Below, in pieces: positions 15,737 through 24,611 of a stretch of 39,257 nucleotides of DNA. Source of the DNA: a bacterium. Lineage in GTDB: Bacteria > Fidelibacterota > UBA8477 > JABMPR01. Every line of letters starts with the position of its first letter. Position 1 is the stretch's first letter. Position numbers and translations under genes: made by a program. Location of the stretch: NCBI GenBank assembly GCA_013202895.1, contig JABMPR010000343.1, positions 1-39,257 of the forward strand, read 5' to 3'. The notes under the pieces were generated by a model. That model did not search any database. It was not told the DNA's origin and saw only the letters and a list, made by a program, of their open reading frames with translations.

Positions 15737-17008
15737 CTATTTGAGCTGAATATACATCCGCTCTCGTTGATCATTTATCCAAGTCTGGTAGCGATCGCGC
15801 TTTTTAAACTCCAGGGACATTGATTCAACTTCTGACCAGTGATCAGCCAGATTGACTTTGCCACCGGCAACACGAGAGTGAACCATTATTAGATGGTATT
15901 GATCGGCACTAAAAACGGGCATAGATAGATTTTCCAGTGGAATATTAAGTAACAAGTCATGGATATCTTCTGGCAGAAGGGATATGTCAGTAAGACCCAT
16001 TCTACCCTTTAATGAGCGCACATATTCATCAGCTACCAAAGAATCAACTTGATCAGCAATGCTGGTTTTTCCAGATAGAATATTTTCGCGGATGGCTTCA
16101 AGCTTATTTGATGTAAACTGCCGGTCCACTTCATCTGGCTCTGGCATTAAGAGAATGTGGGAAACTTTGATCTGGTCCCCCGCTCGTTCATCAAGCCTTA
16201 GTAAATGTAAGCCAAACTGAGTTTCTACAATACCGCTCAACTTGCCTGGACTTAATGCAAAGGCGGCATCTTCAAAGGGTTTCACAAAAACGCCACGACC
16301 TACAAAACCAAGGCTTCCCCCGTTAGCGGCCGACCCGGGATCTTTAGAGAATTGTTTTGCGGCGTCTTCAAATGAAATTTTCCCAGCAAGAATATCCGCC
16401 TTGAGCTCCAGAAGCTGACCCGAAAGCCGCTCAAGCTTACCTGTACCAAGTTCCACAGGGATGGAAAGAATGGAAAAGTCAACCTGGGGATTTTTATCTG
16501 GAAAACTGTCCTGCCAGGTCATATAAAAATCTTCTACCTCTCGCCGACTCACTTTGATATCACTAAAGAGCTCCATTTTAACCTGTTCTACCAACAGATT
16601 GTTTCTAATCTGGTCTTCGTAATATGATTTAATTTTATAGTTGTCTACACCGAAAGCATCGGCGGCTTTCTGCAGGCTGCCGTATTGCAGCTCAATATTT
16701 TTCAAGGATTGTTCAAGCTGCATTTCTACGTTTCGATCTTCCACCAGAATGGTCTCCTGGCGAGCATACTCAAGGAGAACCTGTTGGTTTAGAAGCTCCT
16801 CCAAAGCCCGCGCCCTAAGTTGCTGTAAGACATCGGGAGAGGAATAGGCGTTGACTTTGGTCTGCATGGCAAACAGTTGGGTCACCTGATTTACTTCAGA
16901 ATAGAGAATCGCTTTTTCCCCAACAATAGCAGCAACACCATCGATGAGCTGTTGAGCTCCTAAGGTTAAACCAAAAAGCAAAGAAAGAAGAAATATGACG
17001 ATACGCAT
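15737..17008 (-). CDS. SurA-like periplasmic peptidyl-prolyl isomerase/chaperone
   Basis: The start is placed at ATG 17008, which gives a clean signal peptide (MRIVIFLLSLLFGLTLGAQQ) and leaves eight bases after the preceding stop. The resulting 423 residues are close to SurA length. The SurA N-terminal domain (DGVAAIVGEKAILYSEVNQ) is followed by a parvulin domain with GGSLGFVGRG and FGLHLLRLDERAG, and a second, weaker one after KVSHILLMPEPDE. SurA-type proteins escort unfolded outer-membrane proteins through the periplasm. It is the last of three tandem parvulin genes downstream of mfd, likely one operon. Confidence 0.85.
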   Translation of the reverse strand: MRIVIFLLSLLFGLTLGAQQLIDGVAAIVGEKAILYSEVNQVTQLFAMQTKVNAYSSPDVLQQLRARALEELLNQQVLLEYARQETILVEDRNVEMQLEQSLKNIELQYGSLQKAADAFGVDNYKIKSYYEDQIRNNLLVEQVKMELFSDIKVSRREVEDFYMTWQDSFPDKNPQVDFSILSIPVELGTGKLERLSGQLLELKADILAGKISFEDAAKQFSKDPGSAANGGSLGFVGRGVFVKPFEDAAFALSPGKLSGIVETQFGLHLLRLDERAGDQIKVSHILLMPEPDEVDRQFTSNKLEAIRENILSGKTSIADQVDSLVADEYVRSLKGRMGLTDISLLPEDIHDLLLNIPLENLSMPVFSADQYHLIMVHSRVAGGKVNLADHWSEVESMSLEFKKRDRYQTWINDQRERMYIQLK

Positions 17009-17015
17009 GTAATAC

Positions 17016-17828
17016 CTATTCCGTAGTAATTTCATAAAGGATATCATTGTTAAGCAGCAGGCTTCCAGCTTTTCTAAGGCTATCAACAAGCTGTGCTTCT
17101 ATTTGACGTTGACGATTAATTGATAAGCGAGCAGCAATCTCTTCCCACACCTCTTCAAGACTTTTAAGAGACCCTCGGTCATGCCACGTTCTGACTTCAA
17201 CAAGATGATATCCGAGATCTGACTTGATAGGACCAAAAATACCTTCGCGCTTCTTTTTTAGAAGATATTCCTTAACCTCCGGAAGTAGATTCTCGACCTT
17301 AAAAAGACCGGTTTCTTTTGGGCACATGGCAACCAGAGCCTGTTTCTTTTCGAGGTCACCGTCCGCAATCGCCCGCTCTAATTCGCGCGCATCATTTCTT
17401 GAGGACATTAACACATGGAACCCGAAAAACTCATTGCTCTGTCGCTGGAAAGAAGACAGGTTTTTCTGGTAATAAGCCTCAATTTCATCCTGATTGATAT
17501 TACCCCTGTCTTTTAACACAACATCAAGCTGTTTGTCTGCCAGCAGTCGCCGACGATAAGTTTCTACGCGGTAATTGAAAACAGGATCGCGATGAATGAG
17601 ATTCTTTTCCGCTTCCTGGGCCAGGAGTGTTTCTCTAATCCAGTTCTCCACCAGGAGAGACTTTTGAAGACTGTCCAGCGAGACAAAACCCGGAAACATG
17701 AGAACAAGATCATCTAGTAACAGCTGATCATGGTTCACTTTTGCTACGAGATTATCAGAGTTATTATCTGAACAAGCCATCACCCCCAGGAAAAGGGTTA
17801 ATACAGCCAAAAGAAAGGTTTTTTGCAT
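17016..17828 (-). CDS. PpiC-type parvulin lipoprotein, short
   Basis: The 270-residue product begins with a lipoprotein signal ending GVMAC (Cys 19). A SurA/PrsA-like helical N-domain follows (AKVNHDQLLLDDLVLMFPGF), then a reduced parvulin-like domain ending LGYHLVEVRTWHDRG. The parvulin part is short and lacks the GGDLGW core seen in the next gene, so isomerase activity may be lost and only chaperone function kept. It lies between two larger relatives, with 7 and 14 bases between stop and start. It is probably anchored to the outer membrane facing the periplasm. Confidence 0.75.
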   Translation of the reverse strand: MQKTFLLAVLTLFLGVMACSDNNSDNLVAKVNHDQLLLDDLVLMFPGFVSLDSLQKSLLVENWIRETLLAQEAEKNLIHRDPVFNYRVETYRRRLLADKQLDVVLKDRGNINQDEIEAYYQKNLSSFQRQSNEFFGFHVLMSSRNDARELERAIADGDLEKKQALVAMCPKETGLFKVENLLPEVKEYLLKKKREGIFGPIKSDLGYHLVEVRTWHDRGSLKSLEEVWEEIAARLSINRQRQIEAQLVDSLRKAGSLLLNNDILYEITTE

Positions 17829-17842
17829 GTTTCTCGCTTTGG

Positions 17843-19555
17843 CTATTCGCTCGTTGCCCCTGCATAAAAGGCGTGGACTGCAGCATAGTTGACCTTAACC
17901 GGATATTCCTTGACAAGCTCGGAATAAACCTCACCATTTCGCTTGCTGCGTAAATCACCCAAAATCTCCGTTCTTACGCGACCCTTGACCTTATTATAGG
18001 GCTTTGCACCTTCAGGAATAATGCTTTCCAGTTTGATTATGGAGTATCCGTTTCCGAGCTTTATGGGTCCAGCAAACTCACCAACGGCCATGGTAAAAGC
18101 CTTTTTCCCCATCAAGCCATAACGACCCTCCTGAAACGGTGGTAGCTCCCCACGATTCTCTTTGGTAGCCTTTCGCTCAGAATAGCGACCAGCCAACAAA
18201 TCGATCATTTCCCCAGCATCAACACGCTTTTTCAGGTCAACAGCAAGCAAGCTGTCTTTGACAAAAATTTCTCTAACCTGAACCTTGCGTTTTTCACTAT
18301 ACTTGGAATCTTTGTTTGCCTCATAGAACTCCAGAAGTTCCTCGTCTGTGGGATCCAGATTTTCATTAATCTCCTGAGAGACAAAAGCATCATAAGCATA
18401 ACGCTCGACCATTTCATCGATTTTTTCAGAAAAAGCGACCTCCTCAGCATATTTTTCAGCGTCGCCATAACGAATGATCAGCGTCTGGGTAACCAGTTGA
18501 TCCAGCATAGAAAGGAGTTGATTTTCGGATTTAAAACGAGGTTTTTGACCATCATCCAGCACGCTTAACTCTTCTATAATCCAAGCACCCCCGAGCTCTT
18601 CATCGTGCAGACGAAACAAAGGAGCTTGAAAATTCAGTTTTTCGAAAACATCATCCATGGCGAGTTGTTTAAAGGAGGATTTTTCGAAAAGCATGAAAAA
18701 AGTATGGATGTTGTCAGTGTTTAGTTTAAAACCAGCATCCTTTTTCTGTCCCTCTAGAAAAGCAGTTGCTGCCTTGTTCAGCTCCTGGCCTTTGTCTTTG
18801 CGGGATTGATTCTTGAGAGCTACTTTTTCTTCTTCGAAAGAACCGCGCTTCACGTCCCGTTTTGCCTCCAGCTTAATAACGTGAAATCCAAACGAGGTCT
18901 CAACAATATCAGAAATCTCACCAGGTTCTAATAAAAAGGCCGTTTCCTGAAAAGGACCGACCATTTTTCCCCAGCCAAACCAACCAAGATCTCCACCGCT
19001 ATCTTTACCTGAAGGGTCGTCGGTAAATTCAGTAGCCAGATCTTCAAAGCTTTCACCGGCAGAAAGGCGACTTTTTATCTGACCCATCAATGCCAGAGCA
19101 TCAATCCGTGTTCGTGTTGCTTCAGAGCGAGGGGTGCCTTCAAACTGCAGTAAAATATGACGTGCGTTTAACTCTGTCCCGGTTTGCTCATACGTTTCAC
19201 GGAGGTATTCGTCAGTAATTACCTTATCCATAATGGCTCGATCATAAACATACTGAAGCATCTGTCTGCGCTCAGCCTTTGCTTTTTTGTCCTGAATGTC
19301 AGGATCAGCATCTAGCCCCCGATCGAGAGCGGCGCGTGTGAATACCAACCGGCGGACAAATTCATCGACCTTCTCGTCGATCTGACTATTGTCTTTGTCT
19401 GCAAGGCGCTCGGCAGGGTTTTTTGCAGTAAAATCATCCAGGGCTATGATATTGCCGTCGATGGTTGCCAGGACATCGTTATCCATATTGGAACACGTGA
19501 ACAGGAAACTGAGAAGACTCAGCGTAAGAAGGGGCGGGGCGAAACGAAATTTCAT
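17843..19555 (-). CDS. PpiC-type parvulin lipoprotein with two isomerase domains
   Basis: This 570-residue lipoprotein has a signal ending in SFLFTC, then a SurA-like N-domain (LATIDGNIIALDDF). A well-conserved parvulin domain follows: NARHILLQFEG, GGDLGWFGWGKMVGPF and FGFHVIKLEAKRD, near residues 130-240. A second, more divergent one lies near residues 420-540 (VQVREIFVKD, YGLMGKKAFTMAVGEFAG, NGYSIIKLE). The layout resembles PpiD/PrsA/SurA foldases, which catalyse prolyl isomerisation during export. It follows mfd by 27 bases on the same strand and heads the three-gene parvulin cluster. Confidence 0.83.
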   Translation of the reverse strand: MKFRFAPPLLTLSLLSFLFTCSNMDNDVLATIDGNIIALDDFTAKNPAERLADKDNSQIDEKVDEFVRRLVFTRAALDRGLDADPDIQDKKAKAERRQMLQYVYDRAIMDKVITDEYLRETYEQTGTELNARHILLQFEGTPRSEATRTRIDALALMGQIKSRLSAGESFEDLATEFTDDPSGKDSGGDLGWFGWGKMVGPFQETAFLLEPGEISDIVETSFGFHVIKLEAKRDVKRGSFEEEKVALKNQSRKDKGQELNKAATAFLEGQKKDAGFKLNTDNIHTFFMLFEKSSFKQLAMDDVFEKLNFQAPLFRLHDEELGGAWIIEELSVLDDGQKPRFKSENQLLSMLDQLVTQTLIIRYGDAEKYAEEVAFSEKIDEMVERYAYDAFVSQEINENLDPTDEELLEFYEANKDSKYSEKRKVQVREIFVKDSLLAVDLKKRVDAGEMIDLLAGRYSERKATKENRGELPPFQEGRYGLMGKKAFTMAVGEFAGPIKLGNGYSIIKLESIIPEGAKPYNKVKGRVRTEILGDLRSKRNGEVYSELVKEYPVKVNYAAVHAFYAGATSE

Positions 19556-19582
19556 TTGATTAACCTTTTAATTATATTAGAC

Positions 19583-22500
19583 TTAAGTTTTATTGCCATG
19601 GTCGGGAAATTTAGACGAGCGAACAAGGCTTTCCAAGAATATTCGAAGGGTTTCGAGGGGTGGTACGGCACTTTCATTTATCAGTATAAAAGTCAGGGTT
19701 CGATTATTCATTATCTCACAATTTTTACCAGTTTCTCCGAGTGCTTTTGACAGGCTTTTAATGATCTCAGTCCCTGCTTGTTCCACATGCTCCGGTAAAA
19801 AATCACACTGGATTCGATTGCCCCGAATAACAAGACTCCTAAGACCAAGCGCTTGCCCAAGAAGTTTCACCAGCGCGGCGTTAATCAGACTGTGGGTCGG
19901 TGTAGGCAGGCGTCCAAACCTTTCCCTGAGTTCACCTTGTAAAAGATGCAGGCTGTCCACAGATTTCGCCTCAGCGATTCGACGATAAGACGCAACCCTT
20001 TCATTGGTGCTTTCTATGTAGGTTGCAGGAATTTGCATTTCCTGGTTGATAAGCGTCATGTCTGGCGGGGGAAAGACGACGGCCTTTTCTGGGGACAGCT
20101 CTTTGAGTGTCTCGAGGGTATCTTTTAGAATTTTTGTGTAGAGATGATACCCAATATTTACGATATGACCGCTTTGTTCGGTTCCAAAAACATTACCGGA
20201 ACCTCTAATTTCTAGGTCACGCATAGCGATTTCATACCCCCCTCCGTAGTGTGCATGTCTTTCAAGGGCATTTAAGCGCCTGATAGCATTGGCACTCAAC
20301 TTCCGGAAACCAGGAGCAAGAAAGAAAGCCCAGGCTTTTCGATGAGACCGCCCAACCCGCCCGCGGAGCTGGTAGAGCTGTGAAAGACCCATAGCGTCAG
20401 CCCGGTTCACAACCAGAGTGTTTGCGTTAGGTATATCAAGACCGGATTCCACAATTGTTGTTGATAGAAGCACATCAAACTCGCGGTGAAAAAAGCCCAG
20501 CATGACCCTTTCCAGCTCTCGCGAACCCATCTGACCATGTCCCAGTCCAAACCTCACCTCGGGTAGCAAGACCTGAAGACGCTTGAGCATTATCCCAATA
20601 GACTCAACCCGATTATGTACAAAAAAGACCTGACCACCCCGATCTACCTCTCTTAAGACCGCTTCCCGAATCCGTTTCTCATCAAAATCCATGATAATAG
20701 TTTCTATTGGCTGACGCTCTTTCGGGGGGGTCTTCAGCATGGAAAGGTCACGAGCCCCCATGAGCGACATTTGAAGCGTTCGGGGGATCGGAGTTGCTGT
20801 CATAGATAAAGAGTCCACCGAAAGCTTCATTTCTTTGATCCGCTCTTTGTGTTTTACACCAAAGCGATGTTCCTCATCAACAACAAGAAGGCCAAGCCTT
20901 TTAAAAACAACATCTTTGGACAAGATACGATGAGTGCCGATAACCACATCAAGAGAACCTCGCGCTAGGTTTTTCAAGCTTTCTTTGATCTGACCTGGGG
21001 TTCTAAAGCGGGAAAGAACACCAACGCTGACGGGAAAATCTGTAAACCGCTCTAAAAACGTTTCATAATGTTGTTGGGCAAGCACGGTTGTGGGTACCAA
21101 AACGCCAACCTGCTTAGAATCGTTGACCGCTTTAAAAATTGCCCGCATAGCAACTTCGGTTTTTCCAAAACCAACATCACCACATAAAAGACGGTCCATG
21201 GGGTGAGAAGACTCCATATCGCGCTTAATTTCTTTAACCGCCTGGAGTTGATCGGTGGTTTCATCGTATATAAAAGAAGCCTCCAGCCGCTTTTGGAAAT
21301 CTGTATCTGAACTAAAACTAAAACCCTCCTCTACCAATCGACCTGCATAGAGCTCCATTAACTCAGAGGCGTAATTATCAACAGCTTTGCGGGTTTTGAG
21401 TTTGACCTGATCCCAGTCAGTTGTTCTCAGCCGCGTAAGTTTTGGGGCAGTTTCAGAGTGAGACTCATATTTGTGGACGCGGTGCATTTTTTCGACAGGC
21501 ACATACACGCGGTCACCAGCATCATATTCAAGAGCCAGCACCTCTTGACGGGTCTTATTTACAGGGATCAACTCAATCCCCAGATATTTACCGACTCCAT
21601 AATCGAGATGGACAACCACATCACCCTCTTCAAAAGACTCAACCCGGGTGGCAGGGTTTGTTGGAAAAATGCGAGGTACGATGCTGCGTTTTCTGCTTCG
21701 CCCAAAAATTTGGTGGTCTGTTAGGACGGCGATATTGTGGCCGTAGTCAACAAAACCTGAAGACAGAGAAAGACGAACGGTCTCAAAGCGATAACCCTCG
21801 AACAAAACGAGCAGGCGGTCAAGCTGAATGCCACTGTCGGCACAAATAAAAACCTGAAAATCCTCCTCATTCAAGTAGTGCAAGCGAGCACGAAATGCGT
21901 CCAGATTCCTCTGGAAGTTTGCCTGGACCTCAACATTTAGCGTCAACAGCCCAGCGTTTTTACCCTGGAGGAGATATCGGGTATACTTTTTTCTGTTTTT
22001 TTCCAGCAATTCTGCAATCCTGGAAGAGTTCGTGTCTTCCAGCAAGGGCTGGTATTGAACAAAACGAACCTCTGCAGGGATAGAGTTTATAAATGGGTCG
22101 ACAGAACTCTGCTCAAAAGGATTTTCCGAAAAGAGCGAAAAAGTCGCTAGCTCACGCCCCGACCTCTGAGAGGCAGGGTCAAACTCGCGAATCGACTCCA
22201 AAGTGTTGCCCAAAAAATCTAACCTTAATGGTTTGTTTCTATCACCAGGAAAGACATCAAGAATACCACCCCTAACAGCAAAGCAGCCAGGCTCTACTAC
22301 AAAAGACTCTCGTTCAAAGCCCAGATTAACAAGTTCCTGTTCAAGACCCCCAAAGGGATAATCCTCACCGCGACTGAACGAGGACTCTTTGAGCACATCT
22401 TTAGAAACCCCTCCCAGCAACTCACTCGCCTGTGATATATATATTGCAGGCAAGCCCTCCAAGAGTGACCGAAGCGCGCGCACAGACTGTCCTGTGTCAA

Positions 22501-22744
22501 TACCGTCAACCCGATCACTACCAACAAAATGAACAACTCGGCCAGGACACAGAGAAACAAGATCGTTTAAAACCCGCTCAGCAGAGGCTTTGTCTGGCAT
22601 CACCAAAACGACAGCATGTTCCAGGGGAGCCGCTGAAAGAAGGAATCCAAGCAAGGGCGGCTCAACCCCGCAAAACGACTGGTCCGCAGCAGGAAAGAGC
22701 TTGCTTGTTATAGAGTGAAAGTCAGGATGTTTCACGTGAAACAA
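19583..22744 (-). CDS. mfd: Transcription-repair coupling factor Mfd
   Basis: The 1053-residue ATPase is a full-length Mfd. Its parts are an N-terminal UvrB-like region, the RNA polymerase-interacting CarD-like domain (EGDVVVHLDYGVGKYLGIE, about residues 375-430), and a RecG-like motor with Walker A GDVGFGKTEVAMRA and the DEEH box in VVDEEHRFG. Motifs TATPIPRT and QLRGRVGRS and a C-terminal TRCF domain follow. It removes stalled RNA polymerase and recruits UvrA. The longest start is TTG 22744, inside a parS site and overlapping the mnmG end by 23 bases; GTG 22735 is an alternative. No clear ribosome site was seen, so coupling to mnmG is likely. Confidence 0.95.
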   Translation of the reverse strand: MFHVKHPDFHSITSKLFPAADQSFCGVEPPLLGFLLSAAPLEHAVVLVMPDKASAERVLNDLVSLCPGRVVHFVGSDRVDGIDTGQSVRALRSLLEGLPAIYISQASELLGGVSKDVLKESSFSRGEDYPFGGLEQELVNLGFERESFVVEPGCFAVRGGILDVFPGDRNKPLRLDFLGNTLESIREFDPASQRSGRELATFSLFSENPFEQSSVDPFINSIPAEVRFVQYQPLLEDTNSSRIAELLEKNRKKYTRYLLQGKNAGLLTLNVEVQANFQRNLDAFRARLHYLNEEDFQVFICADSGIQLDRLLVLFEGYRFETVRLSLSSGFVDYGHNIAVLTDHQIFGRSRKRSIVPRIFPTNPATRVESFEEGDVVVHLDYGVGKYLGIELIPVNKTRQEVLALEYDAGDRVYVPVEKMHRVHKYESHSETAPKLTRLRTTDWDQVKLKTRKAVDNYASELMELYAGRLVEEGFSFSSDTDFQKRLEASFIYDETTDQLQAVKEIKRDMESSHPMDRLLCGDVGFGKTEVAMRAIFKAVNDSKQVGVLVPTTVLAQQHYETFLERFTDFPVSVGVLSRFRTPGQIKESLKNLARGSLDVVIGTHRILSKDVVFKRLGLLVVDEEHRFGVKHKERIKEMKLSVDSLSMTATPIPRTLQMSLMGARDLSMLKTPPKERQPIETIIMDFDEKRIREAVLREVDRGGQVFFVHNRVESIGIMLKRLQVLLPEVRFGLGHGQMGSRELERVMLGFFHREFDVLLSTTIVESGLDIPNANTLVVNRADAMGLSQLYQLRGRVGRSHRKAWAFFLAPGFRKLSANAIRRLNALERHAHYGGGYEIAMRDLEIRGSGNVFGTEQSGHIVNIGYHLYTKILKDTLETLKELSPEKAVVFPPPDMTLINQEMQIPATYIESTNERVASYRRIAEAKSVDSLHLLQGELRERFGRLPTPTHSLINAALVKLLGQALGLRSLVIRGNRIQCDFLPEHVEQAGTEIIKSLSKALGETGKNCEIMNNRTLTFILINESAVPPLETLRIFLESLVRSSKFPDHGNKT

Positions 22745-24605
22745 GTTTTTTTATAAGAATAAGAAGGATTGAGATGTCCGCCGGGCTAACCCCGCTTATT
22801 CTGGATGCCTGGCCGATAGTCTCTGGTCTGAATTTATGAAGTTTTTGACGGGCTTCGAGAGAGACTGCCCCCATAGACAAATAGTCCACCTTTTCAGGAA
22901 TTAACATGTTCTGGTGCCGGGAAAGACGTTCCACTTGCAGTTTTTCGCGCTCCATATAACCCTGATATTTTGTGTTTGTAGCAACCAGGTTTAATAAGGC
23001 CGGATCCAATTCCTTGACCCACGTTGGGAATAAGGGCATGAGCTGGTCAACTGACACCCCTGGTCGGCGTAACAGGTTAGCCAGAGACTGATTCTTTTTG
23101 ATGATGGCCTGTGCTTCAAAAAGCCCCAAAAGTCTCTCGGGCTTAATAAAAGTAGTTTCAAACAAATCTTCGGCCTCTTTTGCCAGGGCTGCATCATGGA
23201 GCACTTTTTTGTATCGCGCTTCAGTTACCAGACCCAGGGAGTAGCCCGCAGGGCTAAGCCGAAAGTGGGCATTGTCGTATCGCAACAAAAGGCGATGCTC
23301 AGCGCGGGATGTAAACATGCGATACGGTTCATCCGTATCTTTGGTTACCAAATCGTCAATCAACACGCCTAAATAGGCTTCTTGCCTGCCAAGGACAAAA
23401 GATTCATCACCATCGACCAACCGGCTGGCGTTGATGCCCGCGATCAAGCCTTGTCCAGCAGCCTCTTCATATCCGGACGTGCCATTAATTTGTCCTGCAA
23501 AAAAAAGACCCTTGATTCGCTTTGTTTCCAGCGAAGCACGCAGCTGCGAAGGCGGAAAAAAATCATATTCGACAGCATATCCAGGGCGTATAAATTCTAC
23601 TCTTTCCAAACCAGCGACAGTTCGAAGGCTGGCTAGCTGGACCGCTTCAGGTAGTGAGGAAGAAAAGCCGTTTACGTAAAGTTGATCCGCGTTCAGCCAT
23701 TCCGGTTCCAAAAAAAGTTGATGTGAAGATTTTTCCGAAAAGCGGACAACCTTGTCCTCAATAGAGGGACAATATCTAGGCCCTATACCCTTAATCGCGC
23801 CAGAGAACAAAGGGGAAAGCTCGATGGAGCCGTTGATGATTGCATGGGTTTGCTCGTTTGTTTTTGTAATATAACAGGCTTCATCGGGAGGAGAAAACGG
23901 GTTTGTTGAAAAGGAAAAGGGCTCGGGGTTGGCGTCACCTGTTTGAATTGTTGTCTTAGACAGATCAACACTTTCCCTTTTTATTCGGGGTGGGGTTCCC
24001 GTTTTCAGACGACCGGTTTCAAATCCTAGTTCAGTCAGCGATTCGGTGAGACCAACACTGGCAGATTCACCTATTCGTCCGGCAGAAAACTTATTAGCGC
24101 CAATATGGATCAGCCCATTAAGGAATGTACCATTGGTTAAGATTAGCGTTTGACAGGAAAAGTCGACCCCGTTGCGCGTACGTACGCCTGTAATCCCTGT
24201 CTTCGATTCGTTAACCAGAACCGAAGTCGCCTCATCCTCTAAGAGCTCAAGTCCCGGCTGGGCCTGACATATTGACTGCATATAAGCACTATATGCGAGC
24301 TTGTCTATCTGTGCTCGGGGCGACCAGACAGCTCTGCCCTTGGACCGGTTTAGCATCTTAAACTGCAGGCCTGTGACGTCAGTGGCTTTTGCCATCTCTC
24401 CTCCAAGAGCATCGATTTCGCGCACCAGGTGCCCTTTTGCAAGACCACCTATAGCTGGATTACAAGATGCCCGGCCAAGAGCATCGATTTTCATGGTGAT
24501 TAATAATGTTCTTTTACCGAGACGGCTGGCAGCAAGGGCTGCCTCGATGCCAGCGTGTCCACCGCCAATTACAATAACGGCATATGATTCACGTGAAACA
24601 GTCAT
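22722..24605 (-). CDS. mnmG: tRNA uridine-5-carboxymethylaminomethyl modification enzyme MnmG
   Basis: The 627-residue FAD protein has the family signatures: GGGHAGIEAALAASRLG (13-29), ASCNPAIGGLAKGHLVREID, ILTNGTFLNGLIHIG, and the C-terminal ISGVSPADISILLILIKK. With MnmE it modifies the wobble uridine (cmnm5U) of tRNAs. It starts six bases after the mnmE stop, so the partners are co-transcribed in the order mnmE-mnmG. Both ends of the coding region carry ParB-type parS sequences, so VSRES at the start and LVSRETS at the end are partly dictated by that DNA site. Confidence 0.96.
   Translation of the reverse strand: MTVSRESYAVIVIGGGHAGIEAALAASRLGKRTLLITMKIDALGRASCNPAIGGLAKGHLVREIDALGGEMAKATDVTGLQFKMLNRSKGRAVWSPRAQIDKLAYSAYMQSICQAQPGLELLEDEATSVLVNESKTGITGVRTRNGVDFSCQTLILTNGTFLNGLIHIGANKFSAGRIGESASVGLTESLTELGFETGRLKTGTPPRIKRESVDLSKTTIQTGDANPEPFSFSTNPFSPPDEACYITKTNEQTHAIINGSIELSPLFSGAIKGIGPRYCPSIEDKVVRFSEKSSHQLFLEPEWLNADQLYVNGFSSSLPEAVQLASLRTVAGLERVEFIRPGYAVEYDFFPPSQLRASLETKRIKGLFFAGQINGTSGYEEAAGQGLIAGINASRLVDGDESFVLGRQEAYLGVLIDDLVTKDTDEPYRMFTSRAEHRLLLRYDNAHFRLSPAGYSLGLVTEARYKKVLHDAALAKEAEDLFETTFIKPERLLGLFEAQAIIKKNQSLANLLRRPGVSVDQLMPLFPTWVKELDPALLNLVATNTKYQGYMEREKLQVERLSRHQNMLIPEKVDYLSMGAVSLEARQKLHKFRPETIGQASRISGVSPADISILLILIKKLVSRETS
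22728..22743. promoter_or_regulatory. parS site (perfect 16-bp palindrome)
   Basis: TGTTTCACGTGAAACA matches the conserved bacterial parS consensus exactly. ParB binds such sites and spreads, and they recruit SMC and segregate the origin region. The site overlaps the last codons of mnmG and the first codons of mfd. Confidence 0.85.
24585..24600. promoter_or_regulatory. parS site (one mismatch)
   Basis: TGATTCACGTGAAACA differs from the consensus palindrome at one position (A for T at base 3). It overlaps codons 2-7 of mnmG. With the perfect site 1.86 kb away it forms a pair bracketing mnmG. Confidence 0.7.
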
Positions 24606-24611
24606 ACCGGA

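Noticed and set aside
19490-19508. GAACACGTGAACA as a parS site
   Set aside because: The core is present but the left arm does not match, and the site is inside a lipoprotein signal region with no other support.
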